Assembly: GCA_003641555.1 (NCBI GenBank)
Contig: QNAT01000052.1
Location: 1-7,444 of the forward strand
Reading direction: 5' to 3'
Length of the DNA: 7,444 nt
Source: Thermotoga sp.
Lineage (GTDB): Bacteria > Thermotogota > Thermotogae > B3-G13
Below the pieces are notes generated by a model that saw only the letters and a list, made by a program, of their open reading frames with translations, did not search any database and had not been told where the DNA came from. Positions 1 to 6,742 of the stretch are shown in pieces (the stretch's first letter is position 1; every line of letters begins with the position of its first letter). The translations under genes and the position numbers were made by a program.

Positions 1-1572
1 TCTGGTTCCAGATCCTCGCTGCCGATTGATATAAATTATATCCTTTCTGGTCAGATCGGCTATTCCCTTCAAACCCTTTGGATTCCCTGGTTGGACATAC
101 AAACCCTGTTGACGATAAACCAGATTGATTAAAGCCACCTTTTCTTCTGGCAATATCCTCTTAATGAAAGGAACGTTATATTCTCCCGATTCCTCATCCA
201 GAAGATGAGCTCCAGATAGATGAGCCTCTTTCCTTTTCAATGACATTAAACCAGCCATGCTACCAACCGACCGAATGTTGAGATCGAATCCAGCTCTATC
301 TTCCCGGAGCTTATTAGCTAAAACGTCTAAAGAAAGGTCATGACTGCCAATTAATAAGAGATTGTTCTTTATCTTCCGTTCTGATTTTAGGATATAGACT
401 GGAAGTTTACTACCTATACTCAGACCTTCTTTCTGCTGGGGTACAGCCATAATACCATCAGCATGCAGCAAAGATCCCATAACTGCCGAACCTCTTTTCT
501 GCGGAACCGCTATCATCTCATTATCTATATACGCCAAATTGACCCTTACCAGTTCTTCTAACCCCACTTGCGAAGGTACTTTCCGCCTGACTTTTGCCTC
601 AACTACAGGTATTTCTGGAACGGGGAGACCCAATAACTGATAAATTAGAGGCATCACAAAGAAATAATGATCGAAGAGAGCAGACAGAGGGTACCCGGGA
701 ATTCCTATGACAGGCTTATCATCGACTATCGCCAGAATAACTGGTTTCCCGGGCATGATATTAACTCCATGCACCACTACCTTTCCCAATTCTTGCAAGA
801 TCTTAACTGTATAATCTTCTTCACCTGCAGAAGAACCAGCGATTATAATCGTGATATCATTCTCTTTGTGTTCGGTTGCGATCTTTCTTTTTATCTCCCC
901 ATACTCATCGGCGATGATCTCGGTGACGTGTGGAGAGCCTCCCCATTTTTCGATATAGACTTTAAGCATGCTGGAATTGAATTCGATCAGTTGTCCCTTT
1001 TCAGGTATCATATGAGGAGATACCAATTCGGTTCCTGTTGGAATAATACTCACCCTGGGTTTTCGTCTGACCCTGATCTCCGTAATCCCTGCTTCCAGTA
1101 GGGCACCAATGTCATAACCTGTGATCTTATGATTAACAGGAAGGATCAACTGCCCTCTGATCACACTTTCCCCAATACTACGAATATTCTGCCAGGGAGT
1201 AACTCCTTTTTCTATCTCCAGGATATTTCCTCCCAACCGATTGATCTCCTCTACCTTAATGACGGCATTGAATCCTTCAGGAATAGGATCACCAGTATCT
1301 ACCCAACAGGCATTTACTCCTTCTTTAAGTTGAATAGGATTTCGTTCACTGGCGCCAGCCGTATCTTTCGCCATTACGGCAATACCATCCATCGCAGAGG
1401 CATAATAGTGAGGGGCAGAACGTTGAGCATAGATGGGTTCAGCTGTTACTCTTCCCAGGGCTTCACAAACCTGTATATCCTCTCCAGATAAAACCTTATT
1501 CAGAAAAAGGTTCAAATATTCCCGCTTTGCATCCTTTAGGGATATTTTGTTCAAATAAATATTTCGTTTCAC
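1..1572 (-). CDS. MoeA-type molybdopterin molybdenumtransferase fused to a PBP-like domain, C-terminus cut by window edge
   Basis: I translated 524 codons from a GTG at 1572 that runs open past base 1. Residues 1 to about 400 are MoeA: YASAMDG (57-63, with the conserved Asp62), a degenerate substrate loop VDTGDPIPEGFNAV (91-104), IPTGTELV (177-184), AGSSAGEED (245-253), HGVNIMPGKPVI (268-279) and GIPGYPLSA (290-298). From about 403 a second domain begins: GSHDLSLD (409-416), VGSMAGLMSL (436-445), GAHLLDEESGEYNVPF (454-469), QPGNPKG (494-500) and NRQRGSGTR (516-524). These are the hallmarks of the PBP_like domain seen in MoeA fusions, related to periplasmic oxyanion- and LysR-type ligand-binding folds. 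MoeA inserts metal into adenylylated molybdopterin; the extra domain may bind the oxyanion or another ligand (inference). The start is supported by AAGGAAGGTG eight bases upstream and by an in-frame TAG that is also the stop codon of the preceding moeA, so no longer start is possible. Only 18 bases separate the two genes. The missing 3' part should be roughly the last third or half of the PBP domain. Confidence 0.93.
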   Translation of the reverse strand, partial: MKRNIYLNKISLKDAKREYLNLFLNKVLSGEDIQVCEALGRVTAEPIYAQRSAPHYYASAMDGIAVMAKDTAGASERNPIQLKEGVNACWVDTGDPIPEGFNAVIKVEEINRLGGNILEIEKGVTPWQNIRSIGESVIRGQLILPVNHKITGYDIGALLEAGITEIRVRRKPRVSIIPTGTELVSPHMIPEKGQLIEFNSSMLKVYIEKWGGSPHVTEIIADEYGEIKRKIATEHKENDITIIIAGSSAGEEDYTVKILQELGKVVVHGVNIMPGKPVILAIVDDKPVIGIPGYPLSALFDHYFFVMPLIYQLLGLPVPEIPVVEAKVRRKVPSQVGLEELVRVNLAYIDNEMIAVPQKRGSAVMGSLLHADGIMAVPQQKEGLSIGSKLPVYILKSERKIKNNLLLIGSHDLSLDVLANKLREDRAGFDLNIRSVGSMAGLMSLKRKEAHLSGAHLLDEESGEYNVPFIKRILPEEKVALINLVYRQQGLYVQPGNPKGLKGIADLTRKDIIYINRQRGSGTR

Positions 1573-1590
1573 TTTTGGGACACCTTCCTT

Positions 1591-2898
1591 CTAAAAAAGC
1601 TGTACTTTCACTATATCTCCCTGATTAAGCCCTTCTTGATAGGTATCGATTTTGATAACTCCATCACCTTGAACAAGGGTAGTGATTAAACTCGATTTTC
1701 CTGAGATAGGTTCAGCTATATATTTAACTTTTCCCCTATCTATCACCGAATCCAATCTCGTATCGGAAATGGGTTTAATCCTAACGGGGATATATTCCTC
1801 CCTACCCTTATCAGAGACCATGTTGCGACTCAGGATAGCTTCGACTTGTAAATCCCCTCTATTTATCCTCACATTTGTTCCAATTCTATTTAATTCTTCC
1901 AATCTCCTTTCCCCCTTCAATATCTGAATGATAGGTTTAACGAGGATATTAAAACTAGTCCATGCGGAAGCAGGATGACCAGGCAGACCAATAATGGGCA
2001 GATTATCAACTACTGCCAGGATAGTTGGTTTACCTGGTTTAATCGATATTCCATGTACTATAACTCCTGGCTCTCCCAGAGAATTAAGAACATCGATGGT
2101 CATATCCTTAACTCCTACCGAGCTTCCTCCTGAAATGAGGATCAAGTCACAATCAAGGTTTTTATGGATCGCTTTTTCAAGTTCAGTAAAGGAATCTTCA
2201 ACAATTCCTATCCGCCTGATCTTTACTCCCATATCTTCGATTAAAGCACCTATCGAATAAGTGTTGATATCCCTGATCTCTCCTGGTTTAGGTTCAACAT
2301 ATGGAGATACAATCTCATCACCGGTAGAAATCAACGCCACAACTGGTCTGGCAAAAACGACTATTTCAGTGATACCAAGACCTGCTAAAGATCCAATATC
2401 CTGGGGACGAATGAGATGGCCTTTTTTCAGAAGAAGTTCGCCCTTCTTGATATCTTCCCCTTTCTGAACCACGTTCTCACCCTCAGCAACGGGACGGGTA
2501 AACTCGATCGTATTTTCATCCAGATATTCAGTATATTCAATCATAATTGCCGCATTGGCTCCGGATGGTAACATTCCTCCTGTAGGGATCTTTATAGCCT
2601 GTCCTGTTTTTAACTCTATTTCAGCTTTTTCACCTATTAGAATCTCCCCAACTACAGTTAAATAACCGGGTAAGGCTTCTGATGCCCCTGCAGTATCATC
2701 TGCCCTGACGGCAAAGCCATCTACAGTAGACCGACTAAAACTCGGCAAATCTATTGGTGAAATGATGTCTCTTGCAACTATCCTGTGTAAGGCATCAGTA
2801 AAAACAACGGTTTCCATCTTCTTTGGAGATAGTTTTACATTTTCGTACAATATTCGGAAAAAATCATGCGGTGAAATCAATTTTAAGAATTCATCCAC
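1591..2898 (-). CDS. moeA: Molybdopterin molybdenumtransferase MoeA
   Basis: This 435-residue protein has the usual length for MoeA, which ligates molybdate (or tungstate) into adenylylated molybdopterin in the cytoplasm with release of AMP. Visible family motifs in order: STVDGFAVRADDT (57-69, conserved Asp60), IPTGGMLPSGANAAIM (104-119), ALISTGDEIV (188-197), SGGSSVGVKD (256-265, with the Asp of the active site), HGISIKPGKPTI (282-293), GLPGHPASA (304-312), and a C-terminal domain IV with GREEYIPVRI (365-374). All expected key residues are present, unlike the neighbouring fusion protein, whose PTGG loop is altered. The start is a GTG; GGAGGG directly after the mobB stop lies eight bases before it, and the nearby ATG at 2894 is out of frame. 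It lies 13 bases after the mobB-like gene and 18 bases before the MoeA-PBP gene, so it belongs to the same operon. In organisms with two MoeA proteins, one for Mo and one for W has been proposed; the sequence does not tell which this would be. Confidence 0.96.
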   Translation of the reverse strand: MDEFLKLISPHDFFRILYENVKLSPKKMETVVFTDALHRIVARDIISPIDLPSFSRSTVDGFAVRADDTAGASEALPGYLTVVGEILIGEKAEIELKTGQAIKIPTGGMLPSGANAAIMIEYTEYLDENTIEFTRPVAEGENVVQKGEDIKKGELLLKKGHLIRPQDIGSLAGLGITEIVVFARPVVALISTGDEIVSPYVEPKPGEIRDINTYSIGALIEDMGVKIRRIGIVEDSFTELEKAIHKNLDCDLILISGGSSVGVKDMTIDVLNSLGEPGVIVHGISIKPGKPTILAVVDNLPIIGLPGHPASAWTSFNILVKPIIQILKGERRLEELNRIGTNVRINRGDLQVEAILSRNMVSDKGREEYIPVRIKPISDTRLDSVIDRGKVKYIAEPISGKSSLITTLVQGDGVIKIDTYQEGLNQGDIVKVQLF

Positions 2899-2911
2899 GA
2901 GTAAACCCTCC

Positions 2912-3526
2912 TTAGAATAATCCTAACTGACAGTGGGTAACTTTAATCCCTTGTTCATCGATTATCTTTCCTATACGAAAGATCGTCATTCCCAGGGCAT
3001 GAGCGATCAAATGTGCTTTGTAACAAGGGATATGATCGATGTTTACCACAAAAGGTATCTCCTTTGCGGTGGATTCCTTAGATAAAATGGAAAACAGGTC
3101 ATCGGCATCTATAATAATATCAGCCCTCGCTTTTGCTCTAACGGCTGAGGCTTTAGTCTCAACACCTTTCCTGGCAATATAAATCGTCAGAGCCGCTTTT
3201 AGATAATCGAGTACTCTATTCCCTTCAATTACCAGATAATCTTCATTTCCTATTAATCCCTTTGCCTTATCCAGGCTATCGTGCAAATGTTCGTCATCGC
3301 TTGCTAAATAGATCACCCTGTCAGCCCCACTGCTAACAAAAATTGAAGTATCAGTTCCTTCGGCATTAATGATATCAGGGTCATCAGTAACTATATTATC
3401 CCCTGGATCGTCATGAATGGAGGTCTTAACAGCCCCTACTCTGCACTTCAAATTTCTAATGATATAACTTGCCAGAGTGGTTTTTCCAACACCTTTGGCC
3501 TTTCCCGCGATCACAATTATCTTCAT
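2912..3526 (-). CDS. MobB-like P-loop GTPase with C-terminal Cys-bearing tail
   Basis: A 204-residue cytoplasmic P-loop NTPase. The Walker A motif is GKAKGVGKTT at 8-17, followed by a helix and VGAVKTSIHDDPGD (30-43), a pattern like the MobB family (RVGVIKHDVH...), then GTDTSIFVSSGADRVIYL (57-74), resembling the MobB 'AGAxAVLLSSP' segment, and DYLVIEGNRVLDYLK (96-110) in place of the usual 'LVEGFK'. MobB binds GTP and assists MobA in attaching a nucleotide to the molybdenum or tungsten cofactor. Position between a tungstate transporter and two moeA genes supports a cofactor role. Unlike short MobB proteins, it ends in a tail of about 45 residues (160-204) containing Cys168 and a terminal THCQLGLF with Cys199; I do not recognise this tail. 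The start ATG is preceded by AAAGGAGGG at good spacing. It could instead be a related SIMIBI-class metal-cofactor chaperone, so I leave the symbol blank. Confidence 0.8.
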   Translation of the reverse strand: MKIIVIAGKAKGVGKTTLASYIIRNLKCRVGAVKTSIHDDPGDNIVTDDPDIINAEGTDTSIFVSSGADRVIYLASDDEHLHDSLDKAKGLIGNEDYLVIEGNRVLDYLKAALTIYIARKGVETKASAVRAKARADIIIDADDLFSILSKESTAKEIPFVVNIDHIPCYKAHLIAHALGMTIFRIGKIIDEQGIKVTHCQLGLF

Positions 3527-3579
3527 CTTTTCCCTCCTTTATATTTCCCTTTTAGGCTACGGCAAAATTCAAAAACCTC

Positions 3580-3660
3580 CTGTCCGATTCACCGAAGGCG
3601 AATGATATTATGGAACTCCGTTCCATCGGACAGATCTGAAGACCAGTCCCACAGATCTTC
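3580..3660 (-). repeat. Folded palindromic element in the wtpC-mobB gap
   Basis: The 144-base gap between wtpC and the mobB-like gene holds nested inverted repeats. A perfect 9-bp repeat, ATCGGACAG (3625-3633) and CTGTCCGAT (3580-3588), encloses two smaller hairpins: GGAAC-TCC-GTTCC (3612-3624) and ATTCACC-GAA-GGCGAAT (3587-3603, one G.U when read as minus-strand RNA). Next to it, AGATCTG (3632-3638) pairs with CAGATCT (3652-3658). On the minus strand the large stem is followed by GAGGTTTTTG, a weak poly-T. It could be a small dispersed palindromic repeat, an RNA processing or attenuation site between transporter and cofactor genes, or a structured regulatory RNA. I cannot assign it to a known family. 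Confidence 0.6.
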
Positions 3661-3670
3661 TGAGACAATA

Positions 3671-4717
3671 CTAATATACATGAACCGCTGAAGCCTTAAA
3701 AGTCAAATAAACTCTTTCTCCTAACTTCAATTTCATTTCTTCTAAGGACCGTCGGGTAATATACAGAGTAAGCTTAATACCGATATCAACGATCACCTCT
3801 ACCAAAGATAATCTATCTCGAATTCTTACTACCTTACCCTGAAAAGAATTACGAGCGCTTGATACAAATGGTTCATAAGAAATAATGATATCCTCTGGCC
3901 TAATAGCCAGATTAACCTTACCCTTTTTGGTAGTCACCACGGCGATTTTAATGCTATCACCAACTCGCACTATACTATCCTCACCGTCTTCGATTATTTC
4001 ACCCTGGAGAATATTTCTCACTCCTACAAATTCGGCTACGAAATTGGAATCAGGCTGCTGGAAGATCTCTTCCGGTGAACCTATCTGGACCAATTCTCCA
4101 TCAGATATAACGGCTATTCGGTCGGCTAAAGTAAAAGCATCATTAAAATCATGGGTAACATGTAGAGTAGTAGTCCCCAGTTCACTGTGGATCATTTTTA
4201 AATCCCCCAGGAATTTTTCTTTGGTTCCGGGATCAAGAGCACTTAAGGGCTCATCCAAAAGCAATATCCCTGGGGAGGTTATTAAAGCTCTGGCAATAGC
4301 TACTCGTTGTTGCTCCCCCCCACTTAATGCTTTAACTTTTCTTTCCAACAATTTTTCTATACCAAACAGTCTCGCTATTTTCGCTAAAGATTCATTTCTT
4401 GCTATTTTATCGCGTCCTCTTACCTTTAAGCCAAAGAGAATATTTTCTCTTACATTCAGGTGTGGAAAAAGCATGTAATCCTGATAAACCATTCCAATAT
4501 TTCTCCTTTCTGGAGGCAAATTGGTAACCCTATTCCCGTCAAACCAGATATCACCTTTATCTGGCTTTTGTAAACCGGCAATCAGTTCCAAAAGGACTGT
4601 TTTTCCTGTCCCGGTTGGCCCCAGAATTACAAAATACTCATTTTCAAATATTTCCAAATTGATATCCTTAATTCTAAAATTTCCTAATCGTTTACATAAA
4701 TCCTTAATTCTAATCAT
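3671..4717 (-). CDS. wtpC: Tungstate/molybdate ABC transporter ATP-binding protein
   Basis: This 348-residue protein is the ATPase subunit of the importer, working as a dimer on the cytoplasmic face of WtpB. All catalytic motifs are visible: Walker A GPTGTGKT (33-40), Q-loop VYQDYMLFPHL (77-87, Gln79), signature LSGGEQQRVAIARAL (131-145), Walker B ILLLDEPLSALD (151-162) and switch His189 in LHVTHD. After about residue 232 comes a C-terminal regulatory region of about 115 residues: RNILQGEI, LAIRPEDI (270-277), and a TOBE/Mop-like segment from 290 (QGKVVRIRD... LYITRRSLEEMKLKLGERV), typical of ModC/WtpC and absent from shorter ABC ATPases. The ATG follows the wtpB stop by 11 bases, with AAGGA overlapping that stop codon. 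The substrate assignment rests on the neighbouring WtpA; the ATPase alone could equally be called ModC-like. Confidence 0.93.
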   Translation of the reverse strand: MIRIKDLCKRLGNFRIKDINLEIFENEYFVILGPTGTGKTVLLELIAGLQKPDKGDIWFDGNRVTNLPPERRNIGMVYQDYMLFPHLNVRENILFGLKVRGRDKIARNESLAKIARLFGIEKLLERKVKALSGGEQQRVAIARALITSPGILLLDEPLSALDPGTKEKFLGDLKMIHSELGTTTLHVTHDFNDAFTLADRIAVISDGELVQIGSPEEIFQQPDSNFVAEFVGVRNILQGEIIEDGEDSIVRVGDSIKIAVVTTKKGKVNLAIRPEDIIISYEPFVSSARNSFQGKVVRIRDRLSLVEVIVDIGIKLTLYITRRSLEEMKLKLGERVYLTFKASAVHVY

Positions 4718-4728
4718 ATGATTATCCT

Positions 4729-5472
4729 TTATTCGTATTTAAATCCTTTGTTCAAAAATCTCAACACTATAAAAATAATCAGACTGATAGATACCATTAC
4801 TGCTGCTACAGGGATAGAATACTTCAGCCCAAAAGATGTAAACCTTTCGTAGATCAGTATGGGTGCTGTCATAGGATGATAAGCAAGGATAACCACTGCT
4901 CCGAATTCAGAAATTCCCCTTGCCCACATCATCAATGTTCCAGAGATAATGTGATGAAAATTCAGGGGTAAAGCTATTCGCCAAAAAGACTGACTGGGGG
5001 AAGCTCCCAAAGTTCTAGCCACCTTCTCCAATCTGACATCGATCGAACGAAATCCCTCTTTGGTTTCATTAACGAGATAAGATAGACTGACGAACATCAT
5101 TGCGATTACAATACCTGAAAATTCTCCTACGAATCTTATTCCCATATAGCCAAACAATTTCCCCAGGAAAAAACGATGGCCAAAAACGGTTAAAAGGGCA
5201 ATGCCTGCGGCTGAATGAGGGATAATTACTGGCAGATCTATAATTCCCTCTATCAGAGATTTCCCGGGAAATTCTACCCTGGCCAGGAGATAAGCCAGAG
5301 GTATACCCAGTACGAGAGAAATCAAAGTCGCTACCAACGATGCTTCAAAGGTAAGCGTAATCGAATTGTATACTTCTTTTTCTTTAACTGTGTCAACGAT
5401 CACACTGGGACTGGATGCCGTCACCAGTTTGATAATCGGAGCGGCGATGAAGAAAAGCATTATTAGTGACAT
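4729..5472 (-). CDS. wtpB: Tungstate/molybdate ABC transporter permease
   Basis: An integral membrane protein that forms the channel of the tungstate/molybdate importer. With the ATG at 5472 it has 247 residues, with hydrophobic segments at about 3-20, 43-64, 78-96, 118-135, 170-200 and 218-239. The cytoplasmic loop that docks on the ATPase is clear: EGFRSIDVRLEKVARTLGASPSQSF (starting near 139), carrying the family's EAA-like pattern 'VARTLGAS...'. SLIEGIIDLPVIIPHSAAGIALL (72-94) and WARGISEFGAVVILAYHPMTAPILI (183-207) are characteristic of ModB/WtpB permeases. The ATG at 5472 has only a poor ribosome binding site and falls inside the first membrane helix. The frame stays open to a TGA at 5525, and ATT at 5508 (overlapping the wtpA stop) would add KKAWFYLLLSV, giving a normal charged N-terminus and about 259 residues. 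I report the conventional start but think the upstream one is more likely. It is translated directly after wtpA and 11 bases before wtpC. Confidence 0.92.
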   Translation of the reverse strand: MSLIMLFFIAAPIIKLVTASSPSVIVDTVKEKEVYNSITLTFEASLVATLISLVLGIPLAYLLARVEFPGKSLIEGIIDLPVIIPHSAAGIALLTVFGHRFFLGKLFGYMGIRFVGEFSGIVIAMMFVSLSYLVNETKEGFRSIDVRLEKVARTLGASPSQSFWRIALPLNFHHIISGTLMMWARGISEFGAVVILAYHPMTAPILIYERFTSFGLKYSIPVAAVMVSISLIIFIVLRFLNKGFKYE

Positions 5473-5503
5473 TACACTTAATAACAGGTAAAACCAGGCT
5501 TTT

Positions 5504-6493
5504 TTAATTATGTTTTCCTTCTTTCACCAGTGGCCTTAATTCGAGCGGTACCTTACTAACATCATTAGTTTCCGCTGGTATAATGGGTGGTTGTCCATTC
5601 TCTTTCATTATTTTTCGTCCTTCTGGACCTAACAGAAACTTTAGAAAAGCAATAGCTCCTCGCCGATTGGGAGCGTTGTTGGGAATGGTAACACCATAAA
5701 CCATGGGTTTACCGATCTTGGTGATCATCTCACCTGGTTTTTTCCCGTTTACATCAAAACTGACCGTAGCGTAGAAATCAGAGTATTTGTCATTTCTTAA
5801 GCTGATCTCTTCGGGCAATTCTACAAAAGGTAAATTATGTTGTTGAGCTATAGAACGATAAATAAATATATAGTCTAACTCTCCTGTTTCCAACAGAGCT
5901 ATTAAATCTGTCTCTTTGGGTCGGATGTTTTTGAGAGGACAACCTTTAACCAGCTTTGTGTATAATCCTGGTTCTTTATAATATTTTTCTGCCAGTTTCC
6001 AGACCAATTGACTGCGGTAACCACAGGGATCGGAATTTGGGTCAGAATGACCATATTCCACACCTGGTTTGAGTAAGATCCTGTACCAATTATCCGCATT
6101 AATTTCATCAGCATATCTGGAATGAGAAGTGTACATAATTGCCATCTCATTGGTAGCAAAATTGATATACCAATCGGTAAACTCTGGCATCATCAAAGCT
6201 CTAATAACCGTATAATCAGCCACAGCTACTACATCTGCCCTGCGGTTTAGATCTGTTACTTTACGTGCTGTAGTCCTGCTTCCTGCTGCTTCTCTAATCA
6301 CATCTGTACCAGGATATCTGGCTTCAAATGCCTTTTCTAACTCATCAAAGGGAATGCTTAACGACCCTGCATGAAAGATCACTATCTTACCAGTAAAACC
6401 ACCGTTATTAGCATAAACAAAACCCGTTCCCCCAATTACTAAAATCATGAGTAAAATGGATAAAATAATCACAAAAACTCTTCCTTTTCTCAT
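5504..6493 (-). CDS. wtpA: Tungstate/molybdate-binding periplasmic protein
   Basis: A 329-residue exported binding protein that captures tungstate or molybdate and hands it to WtpB. The N-terminus MRKGR plus a hydrophobic stretch (6-22) and GFVYA-NN (24-30) is a signal peptide with a signal peptidase I type site after about Ala28; there is no lipobox Cys, so the mature protein is probably free in a periplasm. Family motifs follow: IFHAGSLSIPFDELEKAF (39-56, oxyanion-binding Ser44/Ser46), REAAGSRTTARKVTDL (67-82, Ser72), VADYTVI (91-97), FATNEMAIMYT (112-122), the WtpA-specific SDPNSDPCGYRS (150-161), KGCPLKNIRPKETDLIALLETGELDY (183-208), PFVELPEEI (222-230) and YGVTIPNNAPN (266-276). These match the WtpA/archaeal ModA subfamily, known for a six-coordinate oxyanion site using an Asp and a Glu carboxylate, much better than the short E. 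coli ModA. Asp155 is a likely ligand; I cannot place the Glu with confidence. Cys157 and Cys185 might form a disulfide. The start has AAAGGAG seven to ten bases upstream. It is the first gene of the operon, behind a long structured leader. Confidence 0.95.
   Translation of the reverse strand: MRKGRVFVIILSILLMILVIGGTGFVYANNGGFTGKIVIFHAGSLSIPFDELEKAFEARYPGTDVIREAAGSRTTARKVTDLNRRADVVAVADYTVIRALMMPEFTDWYINFATNEMAIMYTSHSRYADEINADNWYRILLKPGVEYGHSDPNSDPCGYRSQLVWKLAEKYYKEPGLYTKLVKGCPLKNIRPKETDLIALLETGELDYIFIYRSIAQQHNLPFVELPEEISLRNDKYSDFYATVSFDVNGKKPGEMITKIGKPMVYGVTIPNNAPNRRGAIAFLKFLLGPEGRKIMKENGQPPIIPAETNDVSKVPLELRPLVKEGKHN
5508..5520 (-). promoter_or_regulatory. Ribosome binding site pointing to a non-AUG start for wtpB
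   Basis: AAGGA at 5520-5516 lies seven bases before an in-frame ATT at 5508-5506, within the last codons of wtpA. The bases before the ATG at 5472 (TTATTAAGTGTA) offer at best AAGTG. The site therefore favours initiation at ATT (or the ATA just before it), with overlap or coupling to wtpA termination. No ATG, GTG or TTG exists in frame between the upstream TGA at 5525 and 5472. Confidence 0.5.
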
Positions 6494-6545
6494 TTTAACC
6501 GCTCCTTTGCTATTTTTAATTCGGTCTGGAGAAGAGAAAAGGATT

Positions 6546-6599
6546 AAAAAACCGGAGTTATTTTATGTTTGTTATATCTATCTATTATATGGTAACCCG
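6546..6599 (-). terminator. Intrinsic terminator-like hairpin in the wtpA leader
   Basis: On the minus strand CGGGTTA (6599-6593) pairs with TAACTCCG (6560-6553) through seven pairs with one bulged T, and six T residues follow at 6551-6546. The loop is long and AT-rich (about 32 bases) but can fold further through short AT stems. It lies between the riboswitch-like RNA and the wtpA ribosome binding site, where a conditional terminator would be expected. The stem is not very strong, so it may be a regulated rather than constitutive stop. Confidence 0.5.
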
Positions 6600-6600
6600 A

Positions 6601-6736
6601 CTCAAGACATCAGGAAACACTGGTTTTTATAATCCTGTCTCCTTTCCAAACACGGGAGGCTTAAAGGTTTCCCCTTAAACCCTATCGGCTAAATTACCAT
6701 AGATTCAATCCACAGGTAATATAGCTCGAAGACATC
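6601..6736 (-). promoter_or_regulatory. Candidate riboswitch in the wtpA leader (Moco/Tuco-like)
   Basis: Between the promoter and wtpA lies a compact folded RNA. Hairpin A: GCTATATTACC (6725-6715) pairs with GGTAATTTAGC (6698-6688), one T.T mismatch, and the top extends through GTGGAT/ATCTAT. Hairpin B: GGTTTAAGGG-GAAA-CCTTTAAGCC (6681-6658), ten pairs with two G.U and a GNRA tetraloop. A closing helix TGTCTTC (6734-6728) with GGAGACA (6642-6636) encloses both. It leaves TCCCGTGTTTGGAAA single-stranded. A third hairpin follows, CAGG...AAAC-CAGT-GTTT-CCTG (6637-6611). A GNRA-capped stem, purine-rich joining segments such as GGAAAGGAGA, and location upstream of a tungstate/molybdate transporter fit the Moco RNA motif (Rfam RF01055), whose variants have been linked to tungsten cofactor. 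The fold is from the sequence; the class name is from memory and context and needs a covariance-model search. Confidence 0.62.
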
Positions 6737-6742
6737 CTCATA

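Noticed and set aside
667..1491. Plus-strand open frames at 667-1101 and 1129-1491
   Set aside because: They lie opposite the MoeA-PBP coding region, which has continuous, motif-rich coding on the minus strand; their translations show no domain and no ribosome binding site.
3571..3588. Rho-independent terminator after wtpC
   Set aside because: The stem is good but four bases (GAGG) separate it from a run of only five T, and genes of the same pathway continue in the same direction, so a full terminator is doubtful; kept as a structured element instead.
3885..4478. Long plus-strand open frame of 197 codons
   Set aside because: It is the antisense of wtpC, with the catalytic ABC motifs read on the minus strand; the plus-strand product has no recognisable domain.
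5902..6159. Minus-strand open frame overlapping wtpA in another frame
   Set aside because: wtpA covers the region with family motifs throughout; the alternative product is a frame artefact.
6447..6632. Plus-strand frame across the wtpA start and leader
   Set aside because: It would overlap the signal peptide code and the structured leader, has no ribosome binding site, and no known motif.
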